A program made the translations under genes and the position numbers. Of a stretch of DNA of 64,000 bases, positions 34,600 to 43,828 are shown in pieces. Source of the stretch: Brachyspira pilosicoli P43/6/78 (GTDB lineage Bacteria; Spirochaetota; Brachyspiria; Brachyspirales; Brachyspiraceae); assembly GCF_000325665.1 (NCBI RefSeq), contig NC_019908.1:1364001-1428000 (forward strand), written 5' to 3'. Below the pieces are notes generated by a model. That model did not search any database. It saw only the letters and a program-made list of their open reading frames with translations, and had not been told where the DNA came from. Numbering within the stretch: position 1 is the first letter of the stretch; each line of letters starts with the position of its first letter.

Positions 34600-34797
34600 T
34601 ATACAAACTCCATTCTTTGTTAATTCTTTATTAATTCTCTAATTTTATTATATTTTATTATATATAAATATCAATAGTTAGTAATTGTATATTATAAGTA
34701 ATATAATCATATAAAAAAATAAAATTAAATATAGACTATTTTTTTTATTTATATTAATATATAATAAATTCACTAATAACTATTAAGAGATTAATTT

Positions 34798-36000
34798 ATG
34801 AAAATTTTATTAGCTATAACTAGTTCTATATCAGCATATAAGATGCCATTTCTTGTTAGTATGCTAAAGAAGCAAGGACATGAAGTAATATGTGCTGTTA
34901 CAAAGAATGCAGAATATATGGTTGGTATAAAAGCATTAGAAACAATGAGCGGTAACAGTGTTATAAGAGATATGTGGCAAGAAGAAGACCCTCTTACACA
35001 TATAAACATTAGCAGAAAAACCGATGTATTCTTATTAGCTCCAGCAGATGCTAATACAATATCTAAAATAGCAAACGGCATATGTGATAATACCATCACT
35101 ACCATAGCATGTGCCTACACCGGAAAAAAAATGTTTGCACCTGCTATGAATCCTAATATGTGGTTTAATAAAGCGGTGCAAAAAAATGTACGTTATTTAA
35201 TCGATGAGCTTGAATACACTATGATAGGTCCTGAAAGCGGAAATATGGCTTGTAATGATACCGGAATAGGAAGACTTGCTAATTTGGAAGAGATATTAGA
35301 TAAAGTTGTTAATAACTTTAGTCATTTTAGTTTGAAATATGATAATATAAGATTTACAGTAACTTCTGGTGCTACAAAAGAGTGGATAGACCCTATAAGA
35401 TATATTACAAACAATTCAAGCGGTAAGATGGGAGAAGCTATATATAATGAAATACATCTTGGAGGCGGAGTTACTACTTATATAGAAGGCGATGTTAATG
35501 AAGAGCTTCGTGTGTATGCAAGCGATAAAAAAATAAAAATAGATACTACAGAAGATTTAAAAAATAATGTACTTGCTGAACTTGAAAATACTGATATTTT
35601 ACTTATGGCAGCTGCTCCTCTAGATTTTAGACCTGCTATTGTTCATGACAAAAAAGTAAAAAAACAAAATATTAATGCTATAGAACTTAAACAAAATGAT
35701 GATATATTGGTTAGTACCAAAGATAAGAAATCTAAAAACACTCTTATAGTTTCATTTGCGGCAGAAACAGCTATTAATGATGAAGAGCTAAAAAATTATG
35801 CTATAGACAAAATGAACAAAAAGGGGGCAGACATGATAGTAGCTAACAATATAAAAGATGCTATTGGAAAAGATACTAATAAAATAACTATCTTTTTCAA
35901 AGACGGCAGAGTAAGAAATTTCCCTGTATTAAGTAAAAGGGAATGTGCAAAAGAAATTGTTAGTATTGCTGTTGAAGAATGGAAGAATAAAAATCTTTAA
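34798..36000 (+). CDS. coaBC: Bifunctional phosphopantothenoylcysteine decarboxylase / phosphopantothenate-cysteine ligase
   Basis: This 400-residue protein should catalyse two successive steps of coenzyme A synthesis. The CoaC flavoprotein domain (about 1-180) has AITSSISAYK, the substrate segment APAMNPNMW and the conserved GRLA near the domain end. The Cys in GNMACNDTG (about 145) is the expected catalytic residue. The CoaB ligase domain (about 185-400) starts with FTVTSGATKEWIDPIRYITN and contains SNNSSGKMG-type acidic and Lys residues (NSSGKMGEAI) and the MAAAPLDFRP loop. AAGAGA precedes the ATG. CoaD at 22921 acts next. Confidence 0.93.
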   Translation: MKILLAITSSISAYKMPFLVSMLKKQGHEVICAVTKNAEYMVGIKALETMSGNSVIRDMWQEEDPLTHINISRKTDVFLLAPADANTISKIANGICDNTITTIACAYTGKKMFAPAMNPNMWFNKAVQKNVRYLIDELEYTMIGPESGNMACNDTGIGRLANLEEILDKVVNNFSHFSLKYDNIRFTVTSGATKEWIDPIRYITNNSSGKMGEAIYNEIHLGGGVTTYIEGDVNEELRVYASDKKIKIDTTEDLKNNVLAELENTDILLMAAAPLDFRPAIVHDKKVKKQNINAIELKQNDDILVSTKDKKSKNTLIVSFAAETAINDEELKNYAIDKMNKKGADMIVANNIKDAIGKDTNKITIFFKDGRVRNFPVLSKRECAKEIVSIAVEEWKNKNL

Positions 36001-36032
36001 TTAAATATAAATAAAAAAAATAGGAACAATGA

Positions 36033-36740
36033 ATGAGTTATCTTTATGAAATAAACAATATTAGTAAGATATATGGTCATGGAGGAGGTGCCACAGAGGC
36101 ATTAAAATCTATTAATCTTACTATAGAAGAAGGAAAACTGACTGCTATACTTGGACCGAGCGGTTCTGGTAAGAGTACACTTTTAAACATACTTGGGGCA
36201 TTAGATAAGCCTACTGGAGGAAGAGTATTATTCTTGGGAGAGGATATTACTCATTACAGCAATAAACAATTAGCTAAGTTTAGAAGAGAAAATATTGGAT
36301 TTGTGTTTCAGAGTTATAACCTGCTTCCAAATTTAACTGCTTTAGAAAATGTTGAGTTCTCCACAGAAATAACTGGTCTTACAAGAGATAATGCTGAAAA
36401 TGCTTTAAAGCTTTTAGGACTTGAGCATAGAATGAAACATTATCCTACAGAATTATCTGGAGGAGAACAGCAGAGGGTAAGTATTGCTCGTGCTATAGCT
36501 AAAAAGCCAAAAGTTGTATTATGCGATGAGCCTACTGGTGCTTTGGATAATAAAACTGGTATTATGGCTCTTAGGATATTAAGAAACTTAAATAAGGATT
36601 TTGGTACTAGTATAGTATTAATTACTCATAGTAAAGAGATTGCTAAAATGGCTGATACGGTTGTTAAGGTTTTAAGCGGAGAAGTAATAGAAAAATATGA
36701 TGTAGAAAATCCTTTAAATCCTGAAGATATAGAATGGTAA
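36033..36740 (+). CDS. ABC transporter ATP-binding protein (MacB/LolD type)
   Basis: This 235-residue ATPase has Walker A GPSGSGKSTLLN (about 41-52), a Q-loop VFQSYNLLPNLTA, signature LSGGEQQRVSIARA, Walker B VVLCDEPTGALD and the switch His in LITHSKE. The combination is typical of the lipoprotein-release and macrolide-export type. It is followed 27 bases later by the large permease gene. The pair should move lipids, lipoproteins or hydrophobic molecules outward from the inner membrane. Substrate not known. Confidence 0.9.
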   Translation: MSYLYEINNISKIYGHGGGATEALKSINLTIEEGKLTAILGPSGSGKSTLLNILGALDKPTGGRVLFLGEDITHYSNKQLAKFRRENIGFVFQSYNLLPNLTALENVEFSTEITGLTRDNAENALKLLGLEHRMKHYPTELSGGEQQRVSIARAIAKKPKVVLCDEPTGALDNKTGIMALRILRNLNKDFGTSIVLITHSKEIAKMADTVVKVLSGEVIEKYDVENPLNPEDIEW

Positions 36741-36767
36741 TAAAATAATTTTATTAATGGGAAAATA

Positions 36768-39083
36768 ATGGTTAATATAAAAACAAAACTTTTATTTAGA
36801 AAAATTAGCAAACAGCTTGCGATATTTATGTCTGCTATTTTTATAGTAACTTTAGCGGTGCTTTTTTTTGTGGCAGTAAAGACTGTATATAGAGATTTTA
36901 AACTTACTGCTGAAGAGTATTTCGATAAAAATAATTTAGATGATTTAGTATTATTTGGAATGTTTAGCGAAGATGATATTAAAACTATTGAAGAGATTAA
37001 TGGTATTGATATGGTGGAAGCTAAACATAGATTTCAGGGCAAAATAGATGATATTGATGCTATTATATATGCTTCAAAGGATAATAATAATAAAATAAAT
37101 AAGCCTTATATATATGACGGAAAAGATAATTTAGAGACTAATGAAATAGCAATTAATAAAAATTTTGCAGATGCTAATTCATTATCTTTGGGAGATGAAG
37201 TTGAGGTTATATATAATGATAAAACTAATTCTTTTACAATAGCCGCTTTAGTCTCCTACCCTAATTATGTGTTTTTATTTAAAGACGGAGCTTCTACAGC
37301 TTCCGAGGCTAAAGATTTTGCCGTTATAGAAATGAATGATGATAACTTTAATTATGTTCCATACAATTCTATATATATAAAGTACAAAGAGAATGTAAAT
37401 AGAGATAATATAGAACAGCTTATAAGAATAAAATTAAAACAGAAAATATTCTTCTTCACAGATAGAAGCCAATCTGTAAATTATATAAACTATGAACAAA
37501 CATTGCTTCAAATAGATTCTTTCTCATATATTTCGCCTTCTATACTTTTACTTATGGCTATACTTCTTTTATATATTATACAAAGAAGAAATGTTGCTGT
37601 TGAAAGAAAACAAATTGGTATAATGAAAGCTATTGGGCTTACAGACTTTTCTATTATGTTTATGTATATCAAATATTCGTTTTTGGTATCATTCTTTGGT
37701 ATATTATTAGCTTTTGTAGCAAGTAAGTTCCTTTTACCTCCAATATTTAAGTCCCTTGGGGCTATATTTGATATGCCTAATTATAATTATCATATATATT
37801 TAGATTTATGGATAATATCAACTTTAATAATATTGTTTGTATGCATATTCTCTAATTTGCTTGCTGCTATTTCTATATTAAAACTAAACCCTGCTCAGTC
37901 AATGAGAGGAGAGCCTCCAAAAAGCTCTGGAAAAACATTAATAGAGAAATTTAGTATATGGAATAAACTATCATTTAACAGCAGATATGCTATAAAAAAT
38001 GCTTCAAGAAGTAAAACAAGATATTTAGCATCGCTTTGGGGAATGTTTGCTGCAATTAGTATGACTATATTTGCTCAAGGGTTTAATAACTCTTTTGATT
38101 ATTTCTTATATACTCTATATGAGAAATTTGCTTTATATGATGCTTCTGTTAGTATAACTCCTACAAAATGGGAAGATAATACTGATATACTTACTAATGA
38201 TAGTATAAAATATTATGACAAGGCTGCCATCTATCAATCAAGGCTCTATCCTGCTTTTGATGATGATAGCGAAAGTATTTATTTGCCTACTTTGATATAT
38301 AAAGACGGATTTTCTTCTCTTGACATACCATATAATGATAGTAAAGAAGATTCTGTAATGATTCCAAAATATTTGGCAGATAAATTAAAAGTAAAAGAAA
38401 ATGACTATATAGGTATAGAACTATATACTGTTGGAAACAGCGTATCAAGAAGAGTGAAAGTTAGTAAGCTTGTTGAACAGCAAGGTATGTTTTATATTTA
38501 TATGGATAAAGATTTTGCAGAAGACACTTTTGAAGTACAAAATGTTTATAATTCTGTATTTTTAACTTCTGATGTTAGTCAAGATGATATAAAAACTCTA
38601 TTAGACGACAGCAGTGAAGTATCATACTACAGCTTTAGAAATGATGAATATCAGGCATATAAAAATCAAATAGCTACAATATATTTACTTGTACAAATAC
38701 TTATATTTATAGCATTCTTGCTTGGTGCTACATCGCTTTATGGTGTTGGTGTTATTACTTTGGCTACAAGAAGATACGAGTTTACTCTTCTTAAAGTTAT
38801 GGGATACACCACTAAAGAGATAATGCTTGCTTCATTAAAAGAAACTATTACTCAAGTGATAATAGCAATACCTACAGGAATATTAGCAGGATATGGTATA
38901 CTTTATTTGGTTAAGAAACCATTTTCAAGTAAGTTATTTTCATTTGTACCGCATATTTATAATTACAGTTATTTATTAGCAATAGTATTACTTGTTGTTG
39001 TAATATTCTTGGTGTCTTTGATGAGTATGCATTATGTTAATAAGCTTGATATGGTTGAGGGCTTAAAAGACAGAGAAGAATAA
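36768..39083 (+). CDS. ABC transporter permease with two FtsX domains
   Basis: This 771-residue inner-membrane protein has an N-terminal helix (about 17-40), then a periplasmic domain to about 245. A three-helix FtsX block (about 250-370) follows, then a second helix (about 425), a second periplasmic domain (about 445-620) and a final three-helix FtsX block (about 640-760). The conserved cytoplasmic segments RRNVAVERKQIGIMKAIG and LATRRYEFTLLKVMGY mark both blocks. It pairs with the ATPase upstream. GGGA precedes the ATG. The two-block layout resembles LolC/LolE or antimicrobial-peptide exporters. Confidence 0.88.
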   Translation: MVNIKTKLLFRKISKQLAIFMSAIFIVTLAVLFFVAVKTVYRDFKLTAEEYFDKNNLDDLVLFGMFSEDDIKTIEEINGIDMVEAKHRFQGKIDDIDAIIYASKDNNNKINKPYIYDGKDNLETNEIAINKNFADANSLSLGDEVEVIYNDKTNSFTIAALVSYPNYVFLFKDGASTASEAKDFAVIEMNDDNFNYVPYNSIYIKYKENVNRDNIEQLIRIKLKQKIFFFTDRSQSVNYINYEQTLLQIDSFSYISPSILLLMAILLLYIIQRRNVAVERKQIGIMKAIGLTDFSIMFMYIKYSFLVSFFGILLAFVASKFLLPPIFKSLGAIFDMPNYNYHIYLDLWIISTLIILFVCIFSNLLAAISILKLNPAQSMRGEPPKSSGKTLIEKFSIWNKLSFNSRYAIKNASRSKTRYLASLWGMFAAISMTIFAQGFNNSFDYFLYTLYEKFALYDASVSITPTKWEDNTDILTNDSIKYYDKAAIYQSRLYPAFDDDSESIYLPTLIYKDGFSSLDIPYNDSKEDSVMIPKYLADKLKVKENDYIGIELYTVGNSVSRRVKVSKLVEQQGMFYIYMDKDFAEDTFEVQNVYNSVFLTSDVSQDDIKTLLDDSSEVSYYSFRNDEYQAYKNQIATIYLLVQILIFIAFLLGATSLYGVGVITLATRRYEFTLLKVMGYTTKEIMLASLKETITQVIIAIPTGILAGYGILYLVKKPFSSKLFSFVPHIYNYSYLLAIVLLVVVIFLVSLMSMHYVNKLDMVEGLKDREE

Positions 39084-39148
39084 GAAACTTTCTCAATAAG
39101 TATTTTAAGTTTTATTAAAATAGATATTTTTAATTATTTTTAGCATAT

Positions 39149-39198
39149 ACATAAATAGCTATATTTTGATAATTTTTATAAATGTATTATCAACTTTT
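39149..39198 (+). repeat. 50-bp direct repeat, left copy
   Basis: Matches 39326-39375 with three mismatches by eye. The two copies bracket the GC-rich family A repeat at 39188-39275. Confidence 0.75.
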
Positions 39199-39275
39199 CC
39201 CGCCTTACGAACCTAAAGGTACTCCCTTTGGTCGCGGTGCGGACTTCGTCAAAGAACCCAAAAGTGCAAGAGCTT
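39188..39275 (+). repeat. Intergenic repeat family A, copy A3
   Basis: Begins CAACTTTTCCCGCCTTACG, carries the internal module CCTAAAGGTACTCCCTTTGG-TCGC, and ends with GTGCGGACTTCGTCAAAG, AACC and AAAAGTGCAAG. Located in the convergent gap between the ABC permease and the M16 peptidase genes. Apart from this repeat and its flanking direct repeats, nothing else is seen in 39084-39452. Confidence 0.7.
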
Positions 39276-39325
39276 TAGCTTTATATGTTTGGAATATGAA
39301 TAAAATATAGTTGTTTCAGTATATA

Positions 39326-39375
39326 ACATAAACAGCTATATTTTGATAATTTTTATGAATGTATTATCAGCTTTT
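39326..39375 (+). repeat. 50-bp direct repeat, right copy
   Basis: Second copy of the 39149-39198 sequence, in the same orientation, on the far side of the GC-rich repeat A3. Confidence 0.75.
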
Positions 39376-39452
39376 TAAGAACTTTTGGAGCTATTATACG
39401 TATACGCTTATCAGTTGGAAAAACCATCACAAATAAAAAAATTAAAAATTAA

Positions 39453-40715
39453 TCAATTAAGTTTTAATTTCTTACTTACTTTATCTGTAATTTTCTTTGT
39501 TCCTTTTGGGCCTACTGCTGTGAGAAAAAACTTTTTATTTTGAAATATATCTTCTATTGCTTTATTTATATCATTTATACTAATTTTATCTATTGTGTTA
39601 TACAAATCTTTATAAGATACATATTTAGAAAAATAAAGCTCATTTCTTGCATTTTTATTCATAGCAAAACTTGCACTGAATTTGCTAAAAGACATAGAAC
39701 TTTTATAGCTCTCTTTTGCCTCTTCAAGCTCTTCTTTAGTTATTCTCTCGTCTAATAATCTTTCTATTTCATTATATATGCTTATCAATGTTTCTTCATA
39801 TTTATCTAAACTAGTTGAACCAAATATATCAAAAGTTCCTCCGTTTAGAAATGCAGAGTTGTTGCTGTATATACTATAGCATAATGCTTTATTTTCTCTT
39901 ATAGATTGAAATAATCTTGAATATGAACTTCCTCCGAATATATCGTTTACAATGTTCATAGTATATTTTCTTTTATCTTTTGCATTATATGACGGTGTTA
40001 TTAAGGCAAAATATACTTGATTTAAATCAGATTTTTCTTTTGATACCGATTTATAAAAGAATGGTAATTCTTCATCTGCTTTTAATACATTTTCTTTTAG
40101 CTCTAAAGAAGATAATTTATCTATTGCAGATTTTACATTAAAATTGCCTGCTATTGATACTATTAAATTATTTGAATTAAAGTGATTTTGAAAATAATTT
40201 AATATTTTATCTCTGCTTATATTTTTAATGTTTTTTATATTACCGCCTATAGGAAATTGCATAGATGTGCCTTTGTAGGCTTTTGCAAAAAATTGATTAG
40301 TCATTATTTCTTCAGGAGAGTCTGATGTCATTTTTAACTCTTCTATAATAACCTTTTTCTCTTTTTTTATATCTTCTTCTCTAAATGCTGAGTTTAATGC
40401 TATATTAGATAATGTATCTATAGCTCTGTCAAAATATTTTGATATTATATTTATATAAAAAGAAGTGAAATGTCTTGAAGTATAGGCATTAAATACTCCT
40501 CCTACCCCTTCTATATATCTCACTATCTCTTTAGAAGTCATATCATTAGTGCCTTTAAATAGCATATGTTCTATAAAATGTGAATATCCATTTTCTTTTT
40601 CAGTTTCATTTGCACTGCCTGTAATAAAGAAAAAACCAACTGAAACTGTCTCTAAAATTGGCATATATTCTAAAATTATTCTTATGCCATTCTTTAAGGT
40701 TAATCTTTTTACCAT
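39453..40715 (-). CDS. M16 family zinc peptidase (processing-peptidase-like)
   Basis: This 420-residue protein has the inverted zinc motif HFIEH (about residue 46-50, in a GYSHFIEHMLFKGT context), with the third ligand expected at the Glu of IIEELKM (about 124). The two-lobed M16B layout is complete, with the second lobe starting near 190 and the conserved RLFQSIRE near 275. Relatives include mitochondrial processing peptidase and bacterial YmxG/PqqL-type enzymes, which degrade or trim peptides. There is no signal peptide, so it is likely cytoplasmic. AGGAA precedes the ATG. Confidence 0.88.
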   Translation of the reverse strand: MVKRLTLKNGIRIILEYMPILETVSVGFFFITGSANETEKENGYSHFIEHMLFKGTNDMTSKEIVRYIEGVGGVFNAYTSRHFTSFYINIISKYFDRAIDTLSNIALNSAFREEDIKKEKKVIIEELKMTSDSPEEIMTNQFFAKAYKGTSMQFPIGGNIKNIKNISRDKILNYFQNHFNSNNLIVSIAGNFNVKSAIDKLSSLELKENVLKADEELPFFYKSVSKEKSDLNQVYFALITPSYNAKDKRKYTMNIVNDIFGGSSYSRLFQSIRENKALCYSIYSNNSAFLNGGTFDIFGSTSLDKYEETLISIYNEIERLLDERITKEELEEAKESYKSSMSFSKFSASFAMNKNARNELYFSKYVSYKDLYNTIDKISINDINKAIEDIFQNKKFFLTAVGPKGTKKITDKVSKKLKLN

Positions 40716-40834
40716 TTGTTTATTTCCTAGTTTATTGAAATTAGATTATAATGTATAACATAAGTATTTGCAAATATTTTAATGATAATTAAAATATTAG
40801 TCGATACTGTTATTAAATATTTTAGGAAATAGGC

Positions 40835-41366
40835 ATGCAAAAGTTATTCGGTATTTTTTTATTATTATTCTTCACATTCTCTTGTGCATCAAACATGAAA
40901 ACAGCTAATAGAAATTATAATAATATATGGATAAAAAAAGTAAAAGGTAAAAGAGTTGTTGCTCCAAATGGATATTTATACACTTTTTTAGATAATGGCG
41001 ATGTGGAATATAGTTTATTTGGAAAAAAACGTGGTGTAGGTAAGTTTGATTATGCAGAAAGTGAAACTAATGCCTATTATTATGAAGTAACACCTTTGAA
41101 AAAAGTTGTACACAATAGTAAAAACTACTTCAGAGATACCTAATAAAAAAGTTAATATGTATGTAAGTTTTATTTTAGATGGAAATAATATATCTATGAC
41201 TTCAGATTATACTAGAGCATATTATAATAGATTAAATACTTGGAACAAAAACAATTTAAATCTATATGGTTTTCTTCGCGAAGGTAAAGATATAACAGAA
41301 TATCCTATACCAAATCCTGATGAAGTAGAGTTTAATAGACCTATTAATTTTGGCGTATTAAGATAA
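40835..41366 (+). pseudogene. Small lipoprotein gene with a frameshift at an A6 run
   Basis: The first frame (40835-41143) encodes a lipoprotein signal with Cys17 (FTFSCASN) and about 85 further residues, then ends in an unlikely tail. Beginning at the six A at 41099-41104, the +1 frame continues without a stop as LYTIVKTTSEIPNKKVN and onward to a TAA at 41366. Its composition (Tyr/Asn/Asp-rich, with beta-strand patterns) is like that of the first part. Deleting one A gives one continuous protein of about 176 residues. AGGAAATAGGC precedes the ATG. No family recognised; it may be decayed, phase-variable or a sequencing artefact. Confidence 0.65.
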
Positions 41367-41453
41367 TTATTTTTATTATATTATTTTATTTTTTATATTA
41401 AAAACTGTTAAATATAGTATAAGAATATTTATCAATTAGGAGATTTTTTTAAT

Positions 41454-42614
41454 ATGAATAAGAAAAAAGCTGTTTTAATAGTTGTAGATAGCTGCGGTGT
41501 TGGAGCTTTGCCTGATGCTAAAGAATTTGGCGATGAGGGAGTAAATACTTTGGCTAATTTGGCTAAGGCATCTGGAGGAATAAGTTTGCCTAATTTGGAG
41601 AAAATTGGGCTTGGAAATATTATAGATATAGAAGGTGTGGCAAAAGTAGATAATGCAGAAGGTTATTACGGTAAGGCAATGGAGACTTCTAAAGCAAAAG
41701 ACACAACTACTGGACACTGGGAGATAGCTGGTTTAGTTTCTACAAAGCCTTTTAATACTTATCCTAATGGTTTTCCTGATATTACAATAAAAGAAATAGA
41801 AAAAATGTCTGGAAGGGCTGTTGTATGCAATAAGCCTTATTCTGGAACCGAAGTTATAGATGATTATGCTGATGAACAGTTAAAAAACGGTTCTTTAATA
41901 GTATATACTTCTGCAGACTCTGTACTTCAAATAGCAGCTCATGAGGAAATTATACCTGTAGATGAACTTTATAGAATATGCGAAAAATCTTTAGAGATAT
42001 GCAATAAATATTCACCTGTTGCTAGAGTTATAGCTCGTCCTTATATTGGCACTAAGGGTAATTATAAGAGAACAGAAAGACGTCATGACTATTCTGTGCC
42101 TCCAAGCGGTGAAACTATACTTGATAGACTTAAAAATAATAATTTGCCTGTTATTGGTATAGGTAAAACTAGTGATATATTCGCTGGTGTTGGTATTACT
42201 GAAAACAGATTAACTAACAAAAATAATCTTGATGGTATAGAAAAGACTATTAAGGCTATTAAAGAAGTTGATAATGGTCTTATATTTACTAATTTAGTTG
42301 ATTTTGATATGCTTTATGGTCATAGAAGAGATTATATAGGATACAAAAACGCTTTAGAAGAATTGGATAAATATATACCAGAGATGATTGATAATTTAAA
42401 TGATGATGACTTGCTTATAATAACAGCCGACCATGGATGCGACCCTACATACAAAGGAAGCGACCATACAAGAGAATATATACCAATACTTGCTTTTGGA
42501 AAGAAATTAAATAAAAATATTAATATAGGTGTAAAAGAATCATTTGTTTCTATAGCAGCTACAATAGAAAAGTATTTGCTTGGACAAACAAAGTTAGAAG
42601 GTGCTTTTATATAA
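41454..42614 (+). CDS. deoB: Phosphopentomutase
   Basis: This 386-residue metalloenzyme should interconvert ribose-1- and ribose-5-phosphate in nucleoside salvage. The alkaline-phosphatase-like metal motifs are visible: VDSCGVGALPDA (about 11-22), KDTTTGHWEIAG near residue 83 with the nucleophile Thr, DFDMLYGHRRD near 282 and ITADHGCDPT near 324. GSDHTREYIP near 337 completes the set. AGGAG precedes the ATG by 11 bases. Sequence is full length and typical. Confidence 0.95.
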   Translation: MNKKKAVLIVVDSCGVGALPDAKEFGDEGVNTLANLAKASGGISLPNLEKIGLGNIIDIEGVAKVDNAEGYYGKAMETSKAKDTTTGHWEIAGLVSTKPFNTYPNGFPDITIKEIEKMSGRAVVCNKPYSGTEVIDDYADEQLKNGSLIVYTSADSVLQIAAHEEIIPVDELYRICEKSLEICNKYSPVARVIARPYIGTKGNYKRTERRHDYSVPPSGETILDRLKNNNLPVIGIGKTSDIFAGVGITENRLTNKNNLDGIEKTIKAIKEVDNGLIFTNLVDFDMLYGHRRDYIGYKNALEELDKYIPEMIDNLNDDDLLIITADHGCDPTYKGSDHTREYIPILAFGKKLNKNINIGVKESFVSIAATIEKYLLGQTKLEGAFI

Positions 42615-42699
42615 TAAAATATATTTATGTGAATTAATCATAAAAACAATATAAAATTATACTAATTATATTTTATGTTTTAGATATATTGATATAAAA

Positions 42700-42760
42700 T
42701 GCAGTTCTTTTGGTTCTTTTATACCAATAAAAGAACTGGGGGCATGGGGGCAAAGCCACC
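42700..42760 (+). repeat. Intergenic repeat family B, copy B1
   Basis: Starts GCAGTTCTTTTGGTTC, with inverted arms GGTTCTTTTATACC/AAAAGAACTGG, and ends in a G-rich GGGGGCATGGGGGC tract. Similar to 42961-43051 and, inverted, to 53117-53251. Confidence 0.65.
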
Positions 42761-42800
42761 ATAAATAATAAAAAACATAAAAATTTTTAAATTTATAATA

Positions 42801-42914
42801 ATTGTTCTTTTTCCCGCCTTCGCACCCATACCTAAAGGTACTCCTTTCAGTCGCAGGCACTCCTTTCGGTCGCTGTGCGGACTTCGTAAAAGTTGCAAAA
42901 AGTGCAAATATTTA
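42801..42914 (+). repeat. Intergenic repeat family A, copy A4 (longest)
   Basis: Begins GTTCTTTTTCCCGCCTTCGC and holds tandem internal modules (AGGTACTCCTTTCAGTCGC, then AGGCACTCCTTTCGGTCGC). It ends in TGTGCGGACTTCG and AAAAAGTGCAAATATTTA. The modules explain the extra length compared with copies A2 and A3. Confidence 0.65.
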
Positions 42915-42960
42915 AACTTTATATATTAATATTTATAAAAATAATATATTTGATTTAAAT

Positions 42961-43051
42961 GCAGTCTTTTTGCTTCTTTGGGCCACGCCTCCGTCACTCC
43001 TTTCAGTCGCAAAAGAAGTGGGGGGCAGGGGCTAGTCCCCGCAAATAAAAA
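42961..43051 (+). repeat. Intergenic repeat family B, copy B2
   Basis: Starts GCAGTCTTTTTGCTTC, contains ACTCCTTTCAGTCGC (the module also seen in A4), then AAAAGAAGTGGGGGGCAGGG and GCTAGTCCCCGC. The shared module links families A and B. Confidence 0.65.
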
Positions 43052-43070
43052 CTTAAAAAATTTGTTATAT

Positions 43071-43119
43071 AAGTTTTTTATTTTATTCAACTTTTTCCCG
43101 TAGCAAAAAGTACAAATAA
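43071..43119 (+). repeat. Intergenic repeat family A, short copy A5
   Basis: TTTTTATTTTATTCAACTTT, TTCCCGTAGCAAAAAGTAC, like A1. The 616-base gap 42615-43230 between deoB and the convergent lipoprotein gene is thus mostly repeat; no credible gene was seen in it. Confidence 0.6.
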
Positions 43120-43230
43120 TAAAATAATACTAATTATATTATTAATATAAATTATTAAATTAAAACAATATAAATATTTACTAATTTAGTTTGAAAAGAA
43201 AAACATTATAAATTATTTTTGTATATAATA

Positions 43231-43776
43231 TTAATTATTAAACTCGTTGTTATAATATTCTATAGTGTCAATCATTGCTTTTACTTGTGATGATGATAAG
43301 ATAAACTCTTGATACTCTCTTCCAGATATCCTTAAACCTACACTTTTAGCATTAGTAAGTATCCTATAAAGCTCTTTTACTTCTGCTTCGCTAATTTGTA
43401 TTATAGCATTCTCCAAACAATTCACTTGACTTGGTATATATGCATACTCATTAATTACTGCCGCTGTTGTAGAAATATTTCTTGAAACATTAGTTAAAGT
43501 AAATGTTATTTTATCGTATGTTTTAGAATCAAATATATATGCCATATTAGCATAAATAAAATTAGGCATAGCTTTAGTGCCTATATATAGCCACCAAGTA
43601 ATTTCTTTATTATTATTTATTTGAAAATATAATTTAGCTCCATATTCATAATATTCATCTGCATATGTATAAGTTTGTATGCCTGTGAGCTTATCATCTT
43701 TTACTTTGAGAGAATAATTAGCACAGGATATACTTAAAAATAATATAGTTATAATAAATAAAAATTTTTTCAACAT
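43231..43776 (-). CDS. Hypothetical lipoprotein
   Basis: This 181-residue protein has a lipoprotein signal with Cys18 (FLSISCANYS) and a mature part with mixed strand and helix character. A segment near 60 (EITWWLYIGTKAMPNFIYANM) reads as an edge strand with aromatic residues. A C-terminal helix (about 155-178) ends it. AAAGG lies 12 bases before the ATG. I do not recognise a family. It lies between the repeat cluster and the TetR gene in its own unit. Confidence 0.6.
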   Translation of the reverse strand: MLKKFLFIITILFLSISCANYSLKVKDDKLTGIQTYTYADEYYEYGAKLYFQINNNKEITWWLYIGTKAMPNFIYANMAYIFDSKTYDKITFTLTNVSRNISTTAAVINEYAYIPSQVNCLENAIIQISEAEVKELYRILTNAKSVGLRISGREYQEFILSSSQVKAMIDTIEYYNNEFNN

Positions 43777-43828
43777 ATAAATAAAAACCTTTGTTTATAT
43801 TATAATATTTTTTTTAACTCTTTCAATA

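Noticed and set aside
42666-42907. Two overlapping 62-64 codon frames after deoB
   Set aside because: Both lie wholly in the repeat cluster, in different frames, with no start signals.
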